Of a stretch of DNA of 64,000 bases, positions 16,116 to 25,315 are shown piece after piece. Both the position numbers and the translations under genes were made by a program. The notes beneath the pieces are model-generated. The model saw only the letters and a list, made by a program, of their open reading frames with translations, did not search any database and was not told where the DNA came from. Numbering within the stretch: the stretch's first letter is position 1; every line of letters starts with the position of its first letter. The stretch comes from CATQGW01 sp965262235 (GTDB lineage Bacteria; Chloroflexota; Dehalococcoidia; Bin125): positions 3,348,001 to 3,412,000 of the forward strand of contig OZ253504.1 in the NCBI GenBank assembly GCA_965262235.1, written 5' to 3'.

Positions 16116-17015
16116 TCAGTCTGCGGGAGGGGCGGGGGTTTCGGGGAGGTTGGGGTCGTCGCGGAGGGCGCGGAGGATCTCGAGGTCGGCCTGGCCGGGG
16201 CCGTCGCTCTCGTAGCCGGGGACTTCGAGCAGCCAGACAGCCTTGCGCAGCAGGCGATTGCGGACCATACGGCGGAAGGCGCGCATGCCGATGTGGCCCT
16301 GGCCGATGTTTTCGTGGCGGTCGCGGCCGGAGCCGAGCTGGGTCTTGCTGTCGTTGGCGTGGACGGCCACGAGCTGGTCGTCGCTGAACTCGGCGCGGTA
16401 GGCCTGAACCACCTCACGCAGGCCGCGCTCGGTGGCGACGTCGTAGCCGGCCGCGTGCAGGTGGCAGGTGTCGAGGCAGAGGCGCACGCGGTCGTTGTGG
16501 ACGCCATCGATCATCGCGGACAGCTCCGCGAACGTGGAGCCGACGCTGCGGCCCGCGCCGGCGTTGTTTTCGAGGCAGAGCCAGACATCGTCGGGCGAGT
16601 CGTCGAGCGCGGATTGCATGCCGGCCACCATCCGGGGCAGCTGGGTCTCGAAGCCTGCGCCCATGTGCGAACCGACGTGGACGATCACGCCTTCGACGCC
16701 GAGCTGGGAGCCGAGGCGCAGCTCGGCCGTCAGCGCCGCGATGCTCTTGGCGAGCAGCTCGTCGTCGGGGCTGGCGAGGTTGATCAGGTAGATCGCGTGG
16801 ATGAAGGTGGGGCCGAGCTTGACCGCCTTCGCGTCGGCGCGGAAGCGGCGGATGTCGTCGCCGTGGTCCTTGCGTCGCCACTGCTGAGGGGCGGCGCCGA
16901 AGATCTGGATCGCCTCGGCGCCGATCTTCTCGGCGCGTTCGACGGCCTTGTAGATGCCGCCGGAGGCGGAGACGTGCGCGCCGACGGCGGGGTTGCGGCC
17001 GCGTCGCCTAGGCAC
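16116..17015 (-). CDS. nfo: Endonuclease IV (AP endonuclease)
   Basis: A 299-residue TIM-barrel AP endonuclease that nicks DNA at abasic sites in base-excision repair. It starts VGAHVSASGGIYKAVERAEK, then has AIQIFGAAPQQW, EGVIVHVGSH, CLENNAGAGRSVG, RLCLDTCHLHAAGYD, VAVHANDSKTQLGSGRDRHENIG, all standard Nfo blocks that supply the three-zinc ligands (His, Glu, Asp). Only the ordinary loss of the final ExP..D motif to LEVPGYESDG is seen. Its start overlaps the next gene by 8 bp, so the two are one transcript. Confidence 0.93.
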   Translation of the reverse strand: MPRRRGRNPAVGAHVSASGGIYKAVERAEKIGAEAIQIFGAAPQQWRRKDHGDDIRRFRADAKAVKLGPTFIHAIYLINLASPDDELLAKSIAALTAELRLGSQLGVEGVIVHVGSHMGAGFETQLPRMVAGMQSALDDSPDDVWLCLENNAGAGRSVGSTFAELSAMIDGVHNDRVRLCLDTCHLHAAGYDVATERGLREVVQAYRAEFSDDQLVAVHANDSKTQLGSGRDRHENIGQGHIGMRAFRRMVRNRLLRKAVWLLEVPGYESDGPGQADLEILRALRDDPNLPETPAPPAD

Positions 17016-17310
17016 CGGCGAGCCTGCTCAGTTTGGTGAGCCAGCGGCGGCCGCGGGGCAGGAAGACGGTCGATTGGACGGCGGCGACCCAATCGGCATC
17101 GCTGCCGGCGGTCAGCCGGACGCGGGCTTCGCCGGTTTCGAGCGAGCAGTCGGCGGACTCGACGCCGGGGAGCTCGGCCAGGGCCGACTGGACACGGCCC
17201 GCGCAGATGCCGCAGACGAGGCCGTCCACGGCGAGGTGGACTTCGGAATCGGAGGCGCTGAGGATGCGCGCCTCGGGGGTGATCAGCAGGTTCTTCGGTC
17301 GCAGTTTCAC
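17008..17310 (-). CDS. Heavy-metal-associated (HMA) domain protein
   Basis: A 100-residue protein with an HMA-like ferredoxin fold. VHLAVDGLVCGICAGRVQSAL carries the CxxC motif in CGIC and VESADCSLETGEARVRL completes the fold. It could be a copper chaperone or the metal-binding piece of a transporter, although no P-type ATPase is nearby. It overlaps the start of endonuclease IV, so it is upstream in the same transcript. Confidence 0.75.
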   Translation of the reverse strand: MKLRPKNLLITPEARILSASDSEVHLAVDGLVCGICAGRVQSALAELPGVESADCSLETGEARVRLTAGSDADWVAAVQSTVFLPRGRRWLTKLSRLAGA

Positions 17311-17335
17311 TGCGGATCTCCAGTCATGCGCCGGG

Positions 17336-18796
17336 TCATGCGCCGGTCGGCTGCGCCGGCCAGCCGAGCCAGTCGAGGTAGCGGCGGACCGCGGTCGCGC
17401 AGGATTCGATCGACTGGTAGCAGGCGACGCCGGCCTCGTTGAGGGAGCGCTGGAGCTTGATGCCTTTCTCGAAGCCCTCGACGCTGTTGGGCTCGCGGAT
17501 CACCACGGCGATCGGGCGGCTGAGCTTGGGGGCGAGCTTGCCGATCCGGTCCGCGAACTGCTCTTCGAAGCCGTCGCGGTCGCGCCGGCTGTTTCCGCGG
17601 AAAGCCATATCCATCCCCGTGTGGACCATCATCCAGTCGATCGATTCGTCTTCGGCGACGGCGGTCAGCGCGGCCTCGACGCCTTCGCCCTCGAACATGA
17701 AGCCGGCGTCGAGCGGGTTGCGCACCGAGGTGCCGGCGATCGGAGTGAATTTGCTGAGCCGCTGCTGGGTGGTCTTGCTGAACCAGGGGACGGGGATGCC
17801 GGCGCGGTCGCAGATGTCGGCGGCGAGCACCGAAACGCCGCCGCCGCCGCCGAGCACCGCAGCGCGCGGGCCCGCGAGGTGGGGCATTCGCTGGACGGTG
17901 ACCGCGAGGTCGAGCAGCTCGTCGACGCTCTCGGCGCGCATGAAGCCGGCCTGACGCTGGACGGCGTTCCAGATCTGGGCGGAGCCGGCGAGCGAGCCGG
18001 TGTGTGAGCTGGCGGCTCGCGAGCCGGCCTCGGTCAGGCCGCCCTTGAGCACTGCGAGTGGTCGCTTGCCGGCCATCGAGCGGGCGACGCGCAGGAAGCG
18101 AGGGCCGTCGCGGATGCCCTCGATGTAGGCGAGCACGATGTCGGTGTCGGGATCGTTGGCGAGGAACTGGAGATAGTCGGCCTCGTTGAGGTCGGAGGCG
18201 TTGCCGAACGAGGCGACGTTGGAGAACTCAATCCCGCGGCGCGGGCCGTGGCCGAGCGCCTCGCTGGCGTTCATCCCGCTCTGCGAGAGCATGGCGACGC
18301 GGCCGGGGGTGGGGGAGGCGGAGTCGCTGAAGGAGACGCCGCCGCGGGTCGAGTGGATGCCCAGGCAGTTGGGGCCGATCAGGCGGATGCCGCCAGCGTC
18401 GAGGCGCTTGAGCACCTCGCGCTCGAGCTCGGTGCGTTGCTCGTCGCCGGTTTCAGAGAAGCCGGCCGTGAAGAGGTGGATGACGCGCACGCCCTTGGCT
18501 ACGCAGTCATCCACGAGGCTCAGGATCGCCGAGGCGGGCACGGAGGAGATGACGTAGTCAACCTCGCCCGGCGCCTCAACCAGCGAGCGGTAGATCGGCG
18601 TGCCGTCCTGCAGCTTGCCGCCCTTCGGGTTGATGCAGTAGACGTGTTCGAGCCGGTCGAGGTTGCGGATGCCGCGCAGGAAGGACTGTCCGCCGCCCCA
18701 GCCGACGTTGGAGGCTGAGACGCCGGCGATAGCCACCGAGCGCGGCGCGAAGGCGACGCCGAGGGCGTCCTGTCCGTCGCGTTCACGGGCGGTCAT
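17336..18796 (-). CDS. ADP-forming acyl-CoA synthetase alpha-type protein (CoA-binding domain)
   Basis: A 486-residue protein of the NDP-forming acyl-CoA synthetase alpha class. The first third is a Rossmann CoA-binding domain (RSVAIAGVSASNVGWGG, GGKLQDGTPIYRSL, IRLIGPNCLGIHS). Then come succinyl-CoA-synthetase-like lobes with ASSHTGSLAGS, the conserved His of phosphoryl transfer. No ATP-grasp beta domain is fused or adjacent, so a partner must be elsewhere or the protein has another role. I start at ATG 18796 (MTARERDGQDALG); sequence further upstream is Arg-rich and not conserved-looking. Confidence 0.82.
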   Translation of the reverse strand: MTARERDGQDALGVAFAPRSVAIAGVSASNVGWGGGQSFLRGIRNLDRLEHVYCINPKGGKLQDGTPIYRSLVEAPGEVDYVISSVPASAILSLVDDCVAKGVRVIHLFTAGFSETGDEQRTELEREVLKRLDAGGIRLIGPNCLGIHSTRGGVSFSDSASPTPGRVAMLSQSGMNASEALGHGPRRGIEFSNVASFGNASDLNEADYLQFLANDPDTDIVLAYIEGIRDGPRFLRVARSMAGKRPLAVLKGGLTEAGSRAASSHTGSLAGSAQIWNAVQRQAGFMRAESVDELLDLAVTVQRMPHLAGPRAAVLGGGGGVSVLAADICDRAGIPVPWFSKTTQQRLSKFTPIAGTSVRNPLDAGFMFEGEGVEAALTAVAEDESIDWMMVHTGMDMAFRGNSRRDRDGFEEQFADRIGKLAPKLSRPIAVVIREPNSVEGFEKGIKLQRSLNEAGVACYQSIESCATAVRRYLDWLGWPAQPTGA

Positions 18797-18897
18797 CCGG
18801 TCTGTCGTGTTGCCCGGCAGGTCGGTCAAGAGCGCGCAGCCTTCCCCGGCGCGAGCCGCGCTCGCGCAGCGCCAGCGTAGCAAGCGTCGTGCTGAAG

Positions 18898-20289
18898 TCA
18901 GAGGGGTGGAGGCCGCCAGCCGCCGAGCGCGGACTCGAGCAGGGCGGCGAGGGCGAGGCAGATGTCCTCGCGCCACGGTGCGGCGACGATCTGTAGGCCG
19001 ATCGGGAGTCCCTCGTCCGACGTGCCGCAGCGCACCACGACGGCCGGCCAGCCGGCGATGTTGTAGGGGCTGGTGAACGACCCGCTGCGGCTGGCTGGCT
19101 CGGGATATGCGCCTGGCGCCGTCGCTGGCGCGGCGTTGACCGGGGCGATGATCGCGTCGTAGTCGGCGATGAACTTCAACATGTCGGCGCGGAAGCGGTC
19201 CTGGGCTTCGAGGGCGGCCGTAAAGTCGGCGACCGGAACGGGGCTGGGGTCGGCGAACTCGCGGGCGATCTGGTGCGACGGGTGTTCCGTGCCGACGCGC
19301 TCGAGCAGACGCTGCATCCAGACGCCACCATCGCCGCGGTCGACGCGTTTCCAGAGATCGACGCTACGTGCGAGCGGCTCGGGCGTACGTTGCTCGATTG
19401 AAGCGACCAGGTCTCGGAGCGCGGCCACGGCCGCGCTGATGGCGCGGCGGGTAGCGTCGCTCGGCGTGGCGTGAAGTTCGATGTCGCAGTACCAGGCGAG
19501 GCGTAGTCGCCGGACGTCGACCGCGGCGGGATCGCCGAGCGGCACCGGGTGAATATCGGGATCGATGCCGTCTGGACCACTGATGATTGGGAGGGTGAGC
19601 GCGAGGTCTTCGACGTGGCGAGCGATTGGGCCCAGCACGGTCCAGCCGCCGATCGCACCGAGTCCCCAGGAGACGATGTGGCCGCTGCGCGGCACGCGGC
19701 CGGCGGTCGGCTTGAGACCGGCAACGCCGCAGAAGTGCGCCGGGCCGCGGATGCTGCCGCCTGTATCGCTGCCGATGTCCAGTGGCGAGCCGCAGGCGGC
19801 GACGATCGCGGCCGAGCCGCCGCTGGAGCTGCCCGGGCTGCGCGTGAGGTCATACGGATTGTGCGTGGGACCGAACAGGTCGTTGTCGATCTGCGCAGCC
19901 AGCGTGCACTCGGGCGTGTTGGTCTTGCCGATCACGATCGCGCCGGCGTCGCGCAGCCGGGCGACGACGGTCGAATCGCGCGAGGGCACGTGATCGCGGC
20001 GACCGACAGTGCCGCCGGTCGTGCGGAGTCCCGCGGTGTCATGCGAGTCTTTGAGTGTGATCGGCACGCCGTGCAGTGCGCCGAGCGTCGCGCCGCGCGC
20101 TACGGCTCGGTCGGCGGCCGCAGCCTCTGCGAACGCGCGGTCGTCGCATCGGGTAACGACGGCGTTGAGCTCGCCGTTGACCTGATCGATGCGCTCGAGA
20201 TGCGCCTGGACCAGCTCGACTGCTGAGACCTCTCGCGCGCGGACGAGCTGCGCCATTGCCGCGGCGGACGAGTGCAGCAGCTCACCCAT
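18898..20289 (-). CDS. Amidase (amidase signature family)
   Basis: A 463-residue amidase-signature hydrolase with a Ser-cisSer-Lys triad: Lys in GVPITLKDSHDTAG, cis-Ser in RSPGSSSGGSAA, and the nucleophile Ser in GSDTGGSIRGPAHF. The C terminus EGLPIGLQIVAAPWREDICL is typical. It lies 3 bp after the stop of a paralogue of exactly equal length (20293-21684), pointing to a tandem duplication and a shared transcript. Substrates may be aryl or aliphatic amides or Glu-tRNA analogues; no gatB is nearby, so a GatA role is unlikely. Confidence 0.92.
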   Translation of the reverse strand: MGELLHSSAAAMAQLVRAREVSAVELVQAHLERIDQVNGELNAVVTRCDDRAFAEAAAADRAVARGATLGALHGVPITLKDSHDTAGLRTTGGTVGRRDHVPSRDSTVVARLRDAGAIVIGKTNTPECTLAAQIDNDLFGPTHNPYDLTRSPGSSSGGSAAIVAACGSPLDIGSDTGGSIRGPAHFCGVAGLKPTAGRVPRSGHIVSWGLGAIGGWTVLGPIARHVEDLALTLPIISGPDGIDPDIHPVPLGDPAAVDVRRLRLAWYCDIELHATPSDATRRAISAAVAALRDLVASIEQRTPEPLARSVDLWKRVDRGDGGVWMQRLLERVGTEHPSHQIAREFADPSPVPVADFTAALEAQDRFRADMLKFIADYDAIIAPVNAAPATAPGAYPEPASRSGSFTSPYNIAGWPAVVVRCGTSDEGLPIGLQIVAAPWREDICLALAALLESALGGWRPPPL

Positions 20290-20292
20290 GGA

Positions 20293-21684
20293 TCACAGCG
20301 GGGGGCGCTGCCAGCCGCCGAGGGCGGATTCGAGGGCGGCGGCGAGGGCGAGGCAGATGTCCTCGCGCCACGGCTTGGCGAGGATCTGGACGCCGATTGG
20401 CAGGCCCTCGGCCGAGGTTCCGCAGCGCACCACCGCGCCGGGCCAGCCGGTGATGTTGTACGGGCCGGTGTAGAACATGGTGCGATTGTCGCCCTCGTAG
20501 GTCGCGCCGTGGGTGGGCGCGGGCTGCGAGGCGACGGGCGCGACGACGGCGTCGTAGTCCTGGACCCAGCCGAGCATCTCGCTGCGGAACTGGTCCTGGG
20601 CTTCGAGCGCCGCGGTGTACTCGGCGGTGGTAGTGGGCTCGGTTCGCGCGAAGCCCTTCTCGATGAAGGGGGAGACCTCGGTGGTGCCCCACTTCTCCAG
20701 CATGCGGTCGACCCAGGCGCGGCCGTCGCCCCCGCCGACGCGGGCCCAGAGGTCGACGTACTTGCTGATTGGGGGCGGCGCGTCCTGCTCAACCGACTGC
20801 ACGAGCTCGGCGAGGGCGGTGACGGCCGCGGAGAGCGTGGCCTGGGTGTCGTCGGTGGCGCGCTGGTAGCCGTCGACGTCGGAGTAGTAGGCGATGCGCA
20901 GACCGCTGATGTCGACATCGGCGGGGTCGCCGAGCGGCACCGGGAAGATTGCAGGGTCGACACCGTCGGGGCCGGAGATGATCGGCAGGGCGAGGACGAG
21001 GTCCTCGACGTAGCGGGCCATCGGACCGATCGTGGTCCAGGCGTCGAGCGCGCCCATGCCCCAGGGGACGATGTGCCCGGTGCGGGGGACACGGCCGGCG
21101 GTCGGCTTGATGCCGGCGATGCCGCTGAAGTGGGAGGGCAGGCGGATGCTGCCGCCGGTGTCGCTGCCCATGTCGAGCGGGGAGCCGCCGGCGCAGATGA
21201 TCGCGCCCGCGCCGCCGCTCGAGCCGCCGGGGGTGCGGGTGAGGTCGAACGGGTTGCGCGTCTGGCCGTAGACGAGGTTGTCGGTCTCGCCGGAGAGGGT
21301 CAGCTCGGGGGTGTTGGTCTTGCCCATCAGGATCGCGCCGGCGCCGCGCAGGCGGGCTGTCACGGTCGAGTCGGCCTCGGGCACGAAATCTTTGCGGCCG
21401 AGCGTGCCGCCGGTGCTGATGACGCCGGCGGTGTCGTGCGAGTCCTTGAGCGTGATCGGGACGCCGTGGAGCGGGCCGAGCTCGTCGCCGCGGGCGATCG
21501 CGGCGTCGGCGGCTGCGGCCTCTTCGCGGGCGCGCTCGGCGCAGAGTTGGACGACTGCATTGAGGTCGCCGTTGACCTCGTCAATGCGGGCCAGATGGGC
21601 TTCGAGCACCTCGGAGGAGGAGACCTCCCCGGCGCGGATCGCATCCGCGATGGTGACAAGCGAGGAATAGGTGAGGTCGTCCAT
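20293..21684 (-). CDS. Amidase (amidase signature family), paralogue
   Basis: A 463-residue amidase and the first gene of the pair. Triad residues sit in GVPITLKDSHDTAGVI, RTPGGSSGGAGAI and GSDTGGSIRLPSHF. It shares its whole layout with the gene at 18898-20289, but has Gly where that protein has Ser at the first residue of the SSGG motif and differs in the substrate-pocket region after residue 230, suggesting split specificity. It is divergent from the hydrolase at 21756. Confidence 0.92.
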   Translation of the reverse strand: MDDLTYSSLVTIADAIRAGEVSSSEVLEAHLARIDEVNGDLNAVVQLCAERAREEAAAADAAIARGDELGPLHGVPITLKDSHDTAGVISTGGTLGRKDFVPEADSTVTARLRGAGAILMGKTNTPELTLSGETDNLVYGQTRNPFDLTRTPGGSSGGAGAIICAGGSPLDMGSDTGGSIRLPSHFSGIAGIKPTAGRVPRTGHIVPWGMGALDAWTTIGPMARYVEDLVLALPIISGPDGVDPAIFPVPLGDPADVDISGLRIAYYSDVDGYQRATDDTQATLSAAVTALAELVQSVEQDAPPPISKYVDLWARVGGGDGRAWVDRMLEKWGTTEVSPFIEKGFARTEPTTTAEYTAALEAQDQFRSEMLGWVQDYDAVVAPVASQPAPTHGATYEGDNRTMFYTGPYNITGWPGAVVRCGTSAEGLPIGVQILAKPWREDICLALAAALESALGGWQRPPL

Positions 21685-21755
21685 GTGTGGAGCTCCGTTT
21701 GCGGATTGATGCGTACTGGCAAGCTAACGCGGCGGATAGGCTGCGCGTCGCGATC

Positions 21756-22391
21756 ATGTCCCTCAAGATCATCGTTCCCTCGCGCGCCGGCCCGATTGAC
21801 GCCATGTGGTGCCAGCCCGAGGGGGTCGCGCGCGGGTCGGTGTTGTGCGTTGGCGGCTTCGACGGCGGGTTTGAGGGGCCGGCGAACGGGATCTTCGCGG
21901 CCTTGGCCGACTTCCTGCCGGACATCGGGATTGGCGTGCTGCGGCTGGACTTCCGGATCAAAACGTCGCCGGGGCCGATTGATTCGGGGACGGATGATGT
22001 GTTGGCTGGTCTGGAGTGGCTCGCGGAGCAGGAGGCTGCGCCTGTCGCGCTGATTGGGCACTCATATGGGGGCGCGATCGTGATCCGCGCGGGAGCGCGG
22101 TCGGAGCACGCCGGGTCGGTGGCGGCGCTGTCGACGCAGACGGCCGGGATTGAGCTGGAGGATCTCCAGCGTCTGCCGCCGCGACCGTTGCTGCTGGTGC
22201 ATGGGGCCGCGGATTGGCGTCTGCCGCCGCGGTTGTCGGAGTGGGTCTACTCGCAGGCGCTGGAGCCGAAGGCGCTGCAGATCCTGCCGGAAGCGACGCA
22301 CTCGCTGCGCCAGCGGCGCGACGAGCTGTGGGAGATTCTGACCGAGTGGGTGGAGGCGTCGCTGACCACGCATGACAGGCTGCAGGAATGA
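21756..22391 (+). CDS. Alpha/beta hydrolase (dienelactone-hydrolase/TEX30-like)
   Basis: A 211-residue small hydrolase. The nucleophile motif is VALIGHSYGGAIV and the His lies in PEATHSLRQRRDEL; an acid is likely in HGAADWRLPP. The short, lid-less layout resembles KANL3/TEX30-type hydrolases. ATG 21756 is the first Met giving the usual N-terminal strand; a longer start at 21687 runs into the amidase promoter region. The stop is followed closely by the convergent enoyl-CoA hydratase. Confidence 0.78.
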   Translation: MSLKIIVPSRAGPIDAMWCQPEGVARGSVLCVGGFDGGFEGPANGIFAALADFLPDIGIGVLRLDFRIKTSPGPIDSGTDDVLAGLEWLAEQEAAPVALIGHSYGGAIVIRAGARSEHAGSVAALSTQTAGIELEDLQRLPPRPLLLVHGAADWRLPPRLSEWVYSQALEPKALQILPEATHSLRQRRDELWEILTEWVEASLTTHDRLQE

Positions 22392-22404
22392 CGAGGCAGG
22401 CCTG

Positions 22405-23190
22405 CTAACGGCCCTGGAACTTGGCTTCGCGCTTCTCGGCGAAGGCGGTCGTGCCTTCGCGGGAGTCGGCGGTCTCCATGATTTCGGAGTAGAGACGGCT
22501 CTCGACGGCCATGCCCTCGGCGAAGCCGCTGGGATTGAGTACGCCCTCGTAGGCGGCGCGCTTGGCGGCGCGGACAGCGAGCGGTGCGTTGGAGGCGATC
22601 TCCTCGGCCATCGCACGGGCCGCGGGCAGGAGCTCTTCAGGCGTGGTGACGGCGTTGGCGAGGCCGATGCGATGAGCTTCGTGGGCGTCGATGTGGTTGG
22701 CGCGCATGAGGATTTCGAGCGCGACTCCGAAGGGGACGTAGCGGGCGAGTCGCTGGACCTGACCGCCGCCGGGCAGCAGGCCGCGTTTGGGCGCCATGCT
22801 GCCGATTCGCGCACCCTCGGCCATGATCCTGATGTCGCAGGCGAGGGCGAGCGCGAAGCCGCCGGCGAGGCACCAGCCGTTGATCGCGGCGATCACCGGT
22901 TTCGCTGTCGCACCGGGTCCCCAACTGCCGAGGCCTGCCGCGTCTGCGGCGCTGCGTTTGGCGCGGTCGCGCTCGTCGTCGTGGGCGGCGTCGCGGACCA
23001 GGTCGCGGCCGGAGCAGAAGGCGCGACCGGCGCCGGTGATGATCGCGACGTGGAGATCGTCATCGCCTTCGAACTCGCGCCAGAAGGCCTCGAGTTCGCG
23101 GCCCATTTCGGGTGAGATGGCGTTCATCCGCTCGGGGCGGTCGAGGGTGACGGTGGCGATCTTGCCGGAGTGGTCGATCAGCAGTGGCAT
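22405..23190 (-). CDS. Enoyl-CoA hydratase/isomerase (crotonase family)
   Basis: A 261-residue crotonase-fold protein. The oxyanion-hole segments are AFCSGRDLV and NGWCLAGGFALALACDIRI. MAPKRGLLPGGGQVQRL lies where the catalytic Glu of true hydratases would be found, and no Glu is seen there, so it may be an isomerase, hydrolase or another crotonase. It would act on acyl-CoAs in fatty or aromatic acid turnover. Confidence 0.88.
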   Translation of the reverse strand: MPLLIDHSGKIATVTLDRPERMNAISPEMGRELEAFWREFEGDDDLHVAIITGAGRAFCSGRDLVRDAAHDDERDRAKRSAADAAGLGSWGPGATAKPVIAAINGWCLAGGFALALACDIRIMAEGARIGSMAPKRGLLPGGGQVQRLARYVPFGVALEILMRANHIDAHEAHRIGLANAVTTPEELLPAARAMAEEIASNAPLAVRAAKRAAYEGVLNPSGFAEGMAVESRLYSEIMETADSREGTTAFAEKREAKFQGR

Positions 23191-23297
23191 GGTGCGATCA
23201 TACGCGGACGACGCGGGAGGGTCACCCGGGCGGGGCAGGCAGCGTTCCTCGGCTGGGGAGTCGTCGCGTCCTACGCCGAGTTGGAACTCGTGACGAA

Positions 23298-23323
23298 GGG
23301 CGCCCGACGGCTGTCGGGCGCCC
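23298..23323. terminator. Possible terminator hairpin
   Basis: A perfect 11-bp inverted repeat (GGGCGCCCGAC and GTCGGGCGCCC) with a GGCT loop, between the 3-prime end of the gene at 23386-24651 and the next start. There is no long T run on either side, so termination is only inferred from stem strength and position. Confidence 0.5.
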
Positions 23324-23385
23324 TCCTGCAGGCGAGGCCTCAGGCGCCGCGCCAGCGTTCGCGGGGCGGCTACCGCGGGCGCCCG

Positions 23386-24651
23386 CTACTCGTCGTTCGC
23401 CGCGCTATCGGACGGAGGGTTGAAGCGCCGCGCGTTCGCGCTCAGGATGCTGATCCGGTCGATTGCCTCTTGCGGCGTCGAGAGGATCGGCGCCTCGAGC
23501 GTGATTTGCAGCTGGGGCTGGAAGCCCGCCGGGTCAACGCCGTAATCGGCGAGCAGGTTTCGATAGGCGGCGACCGCGGCGCGCAGGGCGCTGAGGACCA
23601 GCCAACTCTGGTGGTAGGGATTGGTGTTGACGGTGAACAGCAACTTGCCGTCGCGCAGCGCCTCGAGAGCGGCGATGTTGATATCGAACGTGGCGAGCAC
23701 GGCGCTCGACGCTTCTGTATCGATCGCGGCGAGTGCGGCGAGACTGATCCGTGCGTTGAGGGTGATCACGCCGGCAACGGGAGTCTGGCCTGAGTCAGCG
23801 CGCAGCCGTCCCGCGATGGACGCCTGCGTTGCCGCCAGGTCGCTGACGCCGGTCTCGTTGACGGTGAACCGTTCAAGCTGGCCTGGGTAGCCGCTCTCGA
23901 AGCCGTTGCAGCGCTCCTCGAGGCCGATGTTCTCTTCTTCGTGGATGACGCAGAGCACGGTGCCGGTGATGCCGGCGTCGACGAACCGCTGTGCGGCCCG
24001 GCTGCCAAGCCGGTGCTCGTCGACGCTGACGTGGAACAGCGAGCCGACGCGCCTGAAGTCATCGCGGCCCGAGTTGAAGGACGCCACGACGACGCCGGCC
24101 TCCCTGGCTTCGGCGAGCGCGTCGGCGAGTGCGTCGGGCGCGGCGAGGGTGGTGGCGATGGCGCCGGCGCCGGCGGCGACGCAGTCGCGCACGAGCTGAG
24201 CCTGCCCGCTGGGCACGGGGTTGGCCACCACGCGGACGTCAATGCCGAGGCCGTCAACGCTCCAGCGCCTCGACGATGCGGCCCTGCGGACGGTGTTCCA
24301 GAACGCTTCGTCGCCGGGGTGTTCGTGGGTGACGAGGCACCAGAGCTCGTCTTCGGACTCGGCGACGGTCTCGGTGGCTGCCTGGTCGCTCTCGGTGGGA
24401 GCCAACGCGACGGCGCTGCTGCTGTGCCAGCGGCCCGGGGCGGCATCGGCAGGGAGGAAGCGGCTGTCGGGCAGGCTGCGTTCGCCCCATTCGCCGCCGG
24501 CGCTCTGTTGAATCGCGACTTCGACGCGACCGTCGTCGAGGCGTCGGGCCTGGACGCGCAGCTCGTCGTCGCCGCCGGCGGCCATTGCCAGGCCCAGCGT
24601 GATCGCGGCCACGACGAATCCGGCCACGAACGTCATGGTGGTCTTGAGCAT
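23386..24651 (-). CDS. Periplasmic sugar-type substrate-binding protein
   Basis: A 421-residue exported protein: signal or anchor FVAGFVVAAITLGLAMA, then a ~90-residue variable region, then a type I periplasmic binding domain (Peripla_BP_4-like) from residue ~100: CLVTHEHPGDEAFWNTVRRA, VASFNSGRDDF, HVSVDEHRLGSRAAQRFVDA and ATFDINIAALEALRDGKLLF. These match ribose/autoinducer-2-type binding proteins. No permease or ATPase is next to it, so it may be an orphan receptor or serve a transporter encoded elsewhere. Confidence 0.82.
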   Translation of the reverse strand: MLKTTMTFVAGFVVAAITLGLAMAAGGDDELRVQARRLDDGRVEVAIQQSAGGEWGERSLPDSRFLPADAAPGRWHSSSAVALAPTESDQAATETVAESEDELWCLVTHEHPGDEAFWNTVRRAASSRRWSVDGLGIDVRVVANPVPSGQAQLVRDCVAAGAGAIATTLAAPDALADALAEAREAGVVVASFNSGRDDFRRVGSLFHVSVDEHRLGSRAAQRFVDAGITGTVLCVIHEEENIGLEERCNGFESGYPGQLERFTVNETGVSDLAATQASIAGRLRADSGQTPVAGVITLNARISLAALAAIDTEASSAVLATFDINIAALEALRDGKLLFTVNTNPYHQSWLVLSALRAAVAAYRNLLADYGVDPAGFQPQLQITLEAPILSTPQEAIDRISILSANARRFNPPSDSAANDE

Positions 24652-24891
24652 TCGAGGTCCCCTTCGGATTTGAATACTGCCCGGTACGGCGGATACCTGG
24701 GAACGTTAGACCTATGTGCATCCGACATGCAGCACGCAAGCGCGGGGTGCTTGGGCGATCGGGTGGCGCCACGGCGTGGCGGTGACGGCAGAAGAACGAT
24801 CGGCGCCGGCGACTGTCAGGCGTCGATTGTGCGGGCGATCGATCGGGAGCGGCGCCGCCGGTGGCGAACTCCTACTGGCGTGGGTTCGGGT

Positions 24892-25185
24892 TTAGCGGCG
24901 CGGCGCGTCTGAGCCACCGGCGACGGCGGGGACGATGCTGACTTCGTCGCCGTCGCCGATCGCAGTGGCCATGCCCTCGAGGAAGCGGATGTCCTCGCCG
25001 TTGACGAAGACGTTGACGAAGCGGCGCAGCTCGCCGCCGTCGTCGACGAGACGCTCGCCCATCCCGGGGTACTGGCGCTCGAGCTCGACGACGAGGTCGC
25101 CGAGCGATCCGGGTGCCCCGTCCACCACATCCTGGTCGCCGGTGAGGCCGCGCAGCGGCGTCGGGATTCGCACAACGATGCTCAT
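24892..25185 (-). CDS. MoaD/ThiS-like ubiquitin-fold sulfur-carrier protein
   Basis: A 97-residue beta-grasp protein (IVVRIPTPLRGLTGDQ, FVNVFVNGEDIRFLEGMAT, GDEVSIVPAVAGG). The diglycine that sulfur carriers use for thiocarboxylation is not terminal here: GG is followed by SDAPRR, so a peptidase would have to remove six residues first, as in CysO- or QbsE-like carriers. No moaE, thiG, E1-like or JAMM gene adjoins it. Confidence 0.8.
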   Translation of the reverse strand: MSIVVRIPTPLRGLTGDQDVVDGAPGSLGDLVVELERQYPGMGERLVDDGGELRRFVNVFVNGEDIRFLEGMATAIGDGDEVSIVPAVAGGSDAPRR

Positions 25186-25278
25186 CTGGCCCAGCTCAAC
25201 TCTCCGCGTCTGGCTGCGTCTGTCTCGTGCCGTCCTGTGCCCGCCCTGTTGAGGCGCTCCAGCGAGCCTATCGCGTCG

Positions 25279-25314
25279 CTGGGTTTAGGCGGGGTTTAGG
25301 CGGGGTTTGGGCGG
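25279..25314 (+). repeat. Short G-rich triplicate repeat
   Basis: Three ~11-12-bp units of the form GGGTTTAGGC/GGGGTTTGGGC in tandem between two minus-strand genes. The G runs could form a G-quadruplex on the plus strand. It is not coding. Confidence 0.45.
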
Positions 25315-25315
25315 G

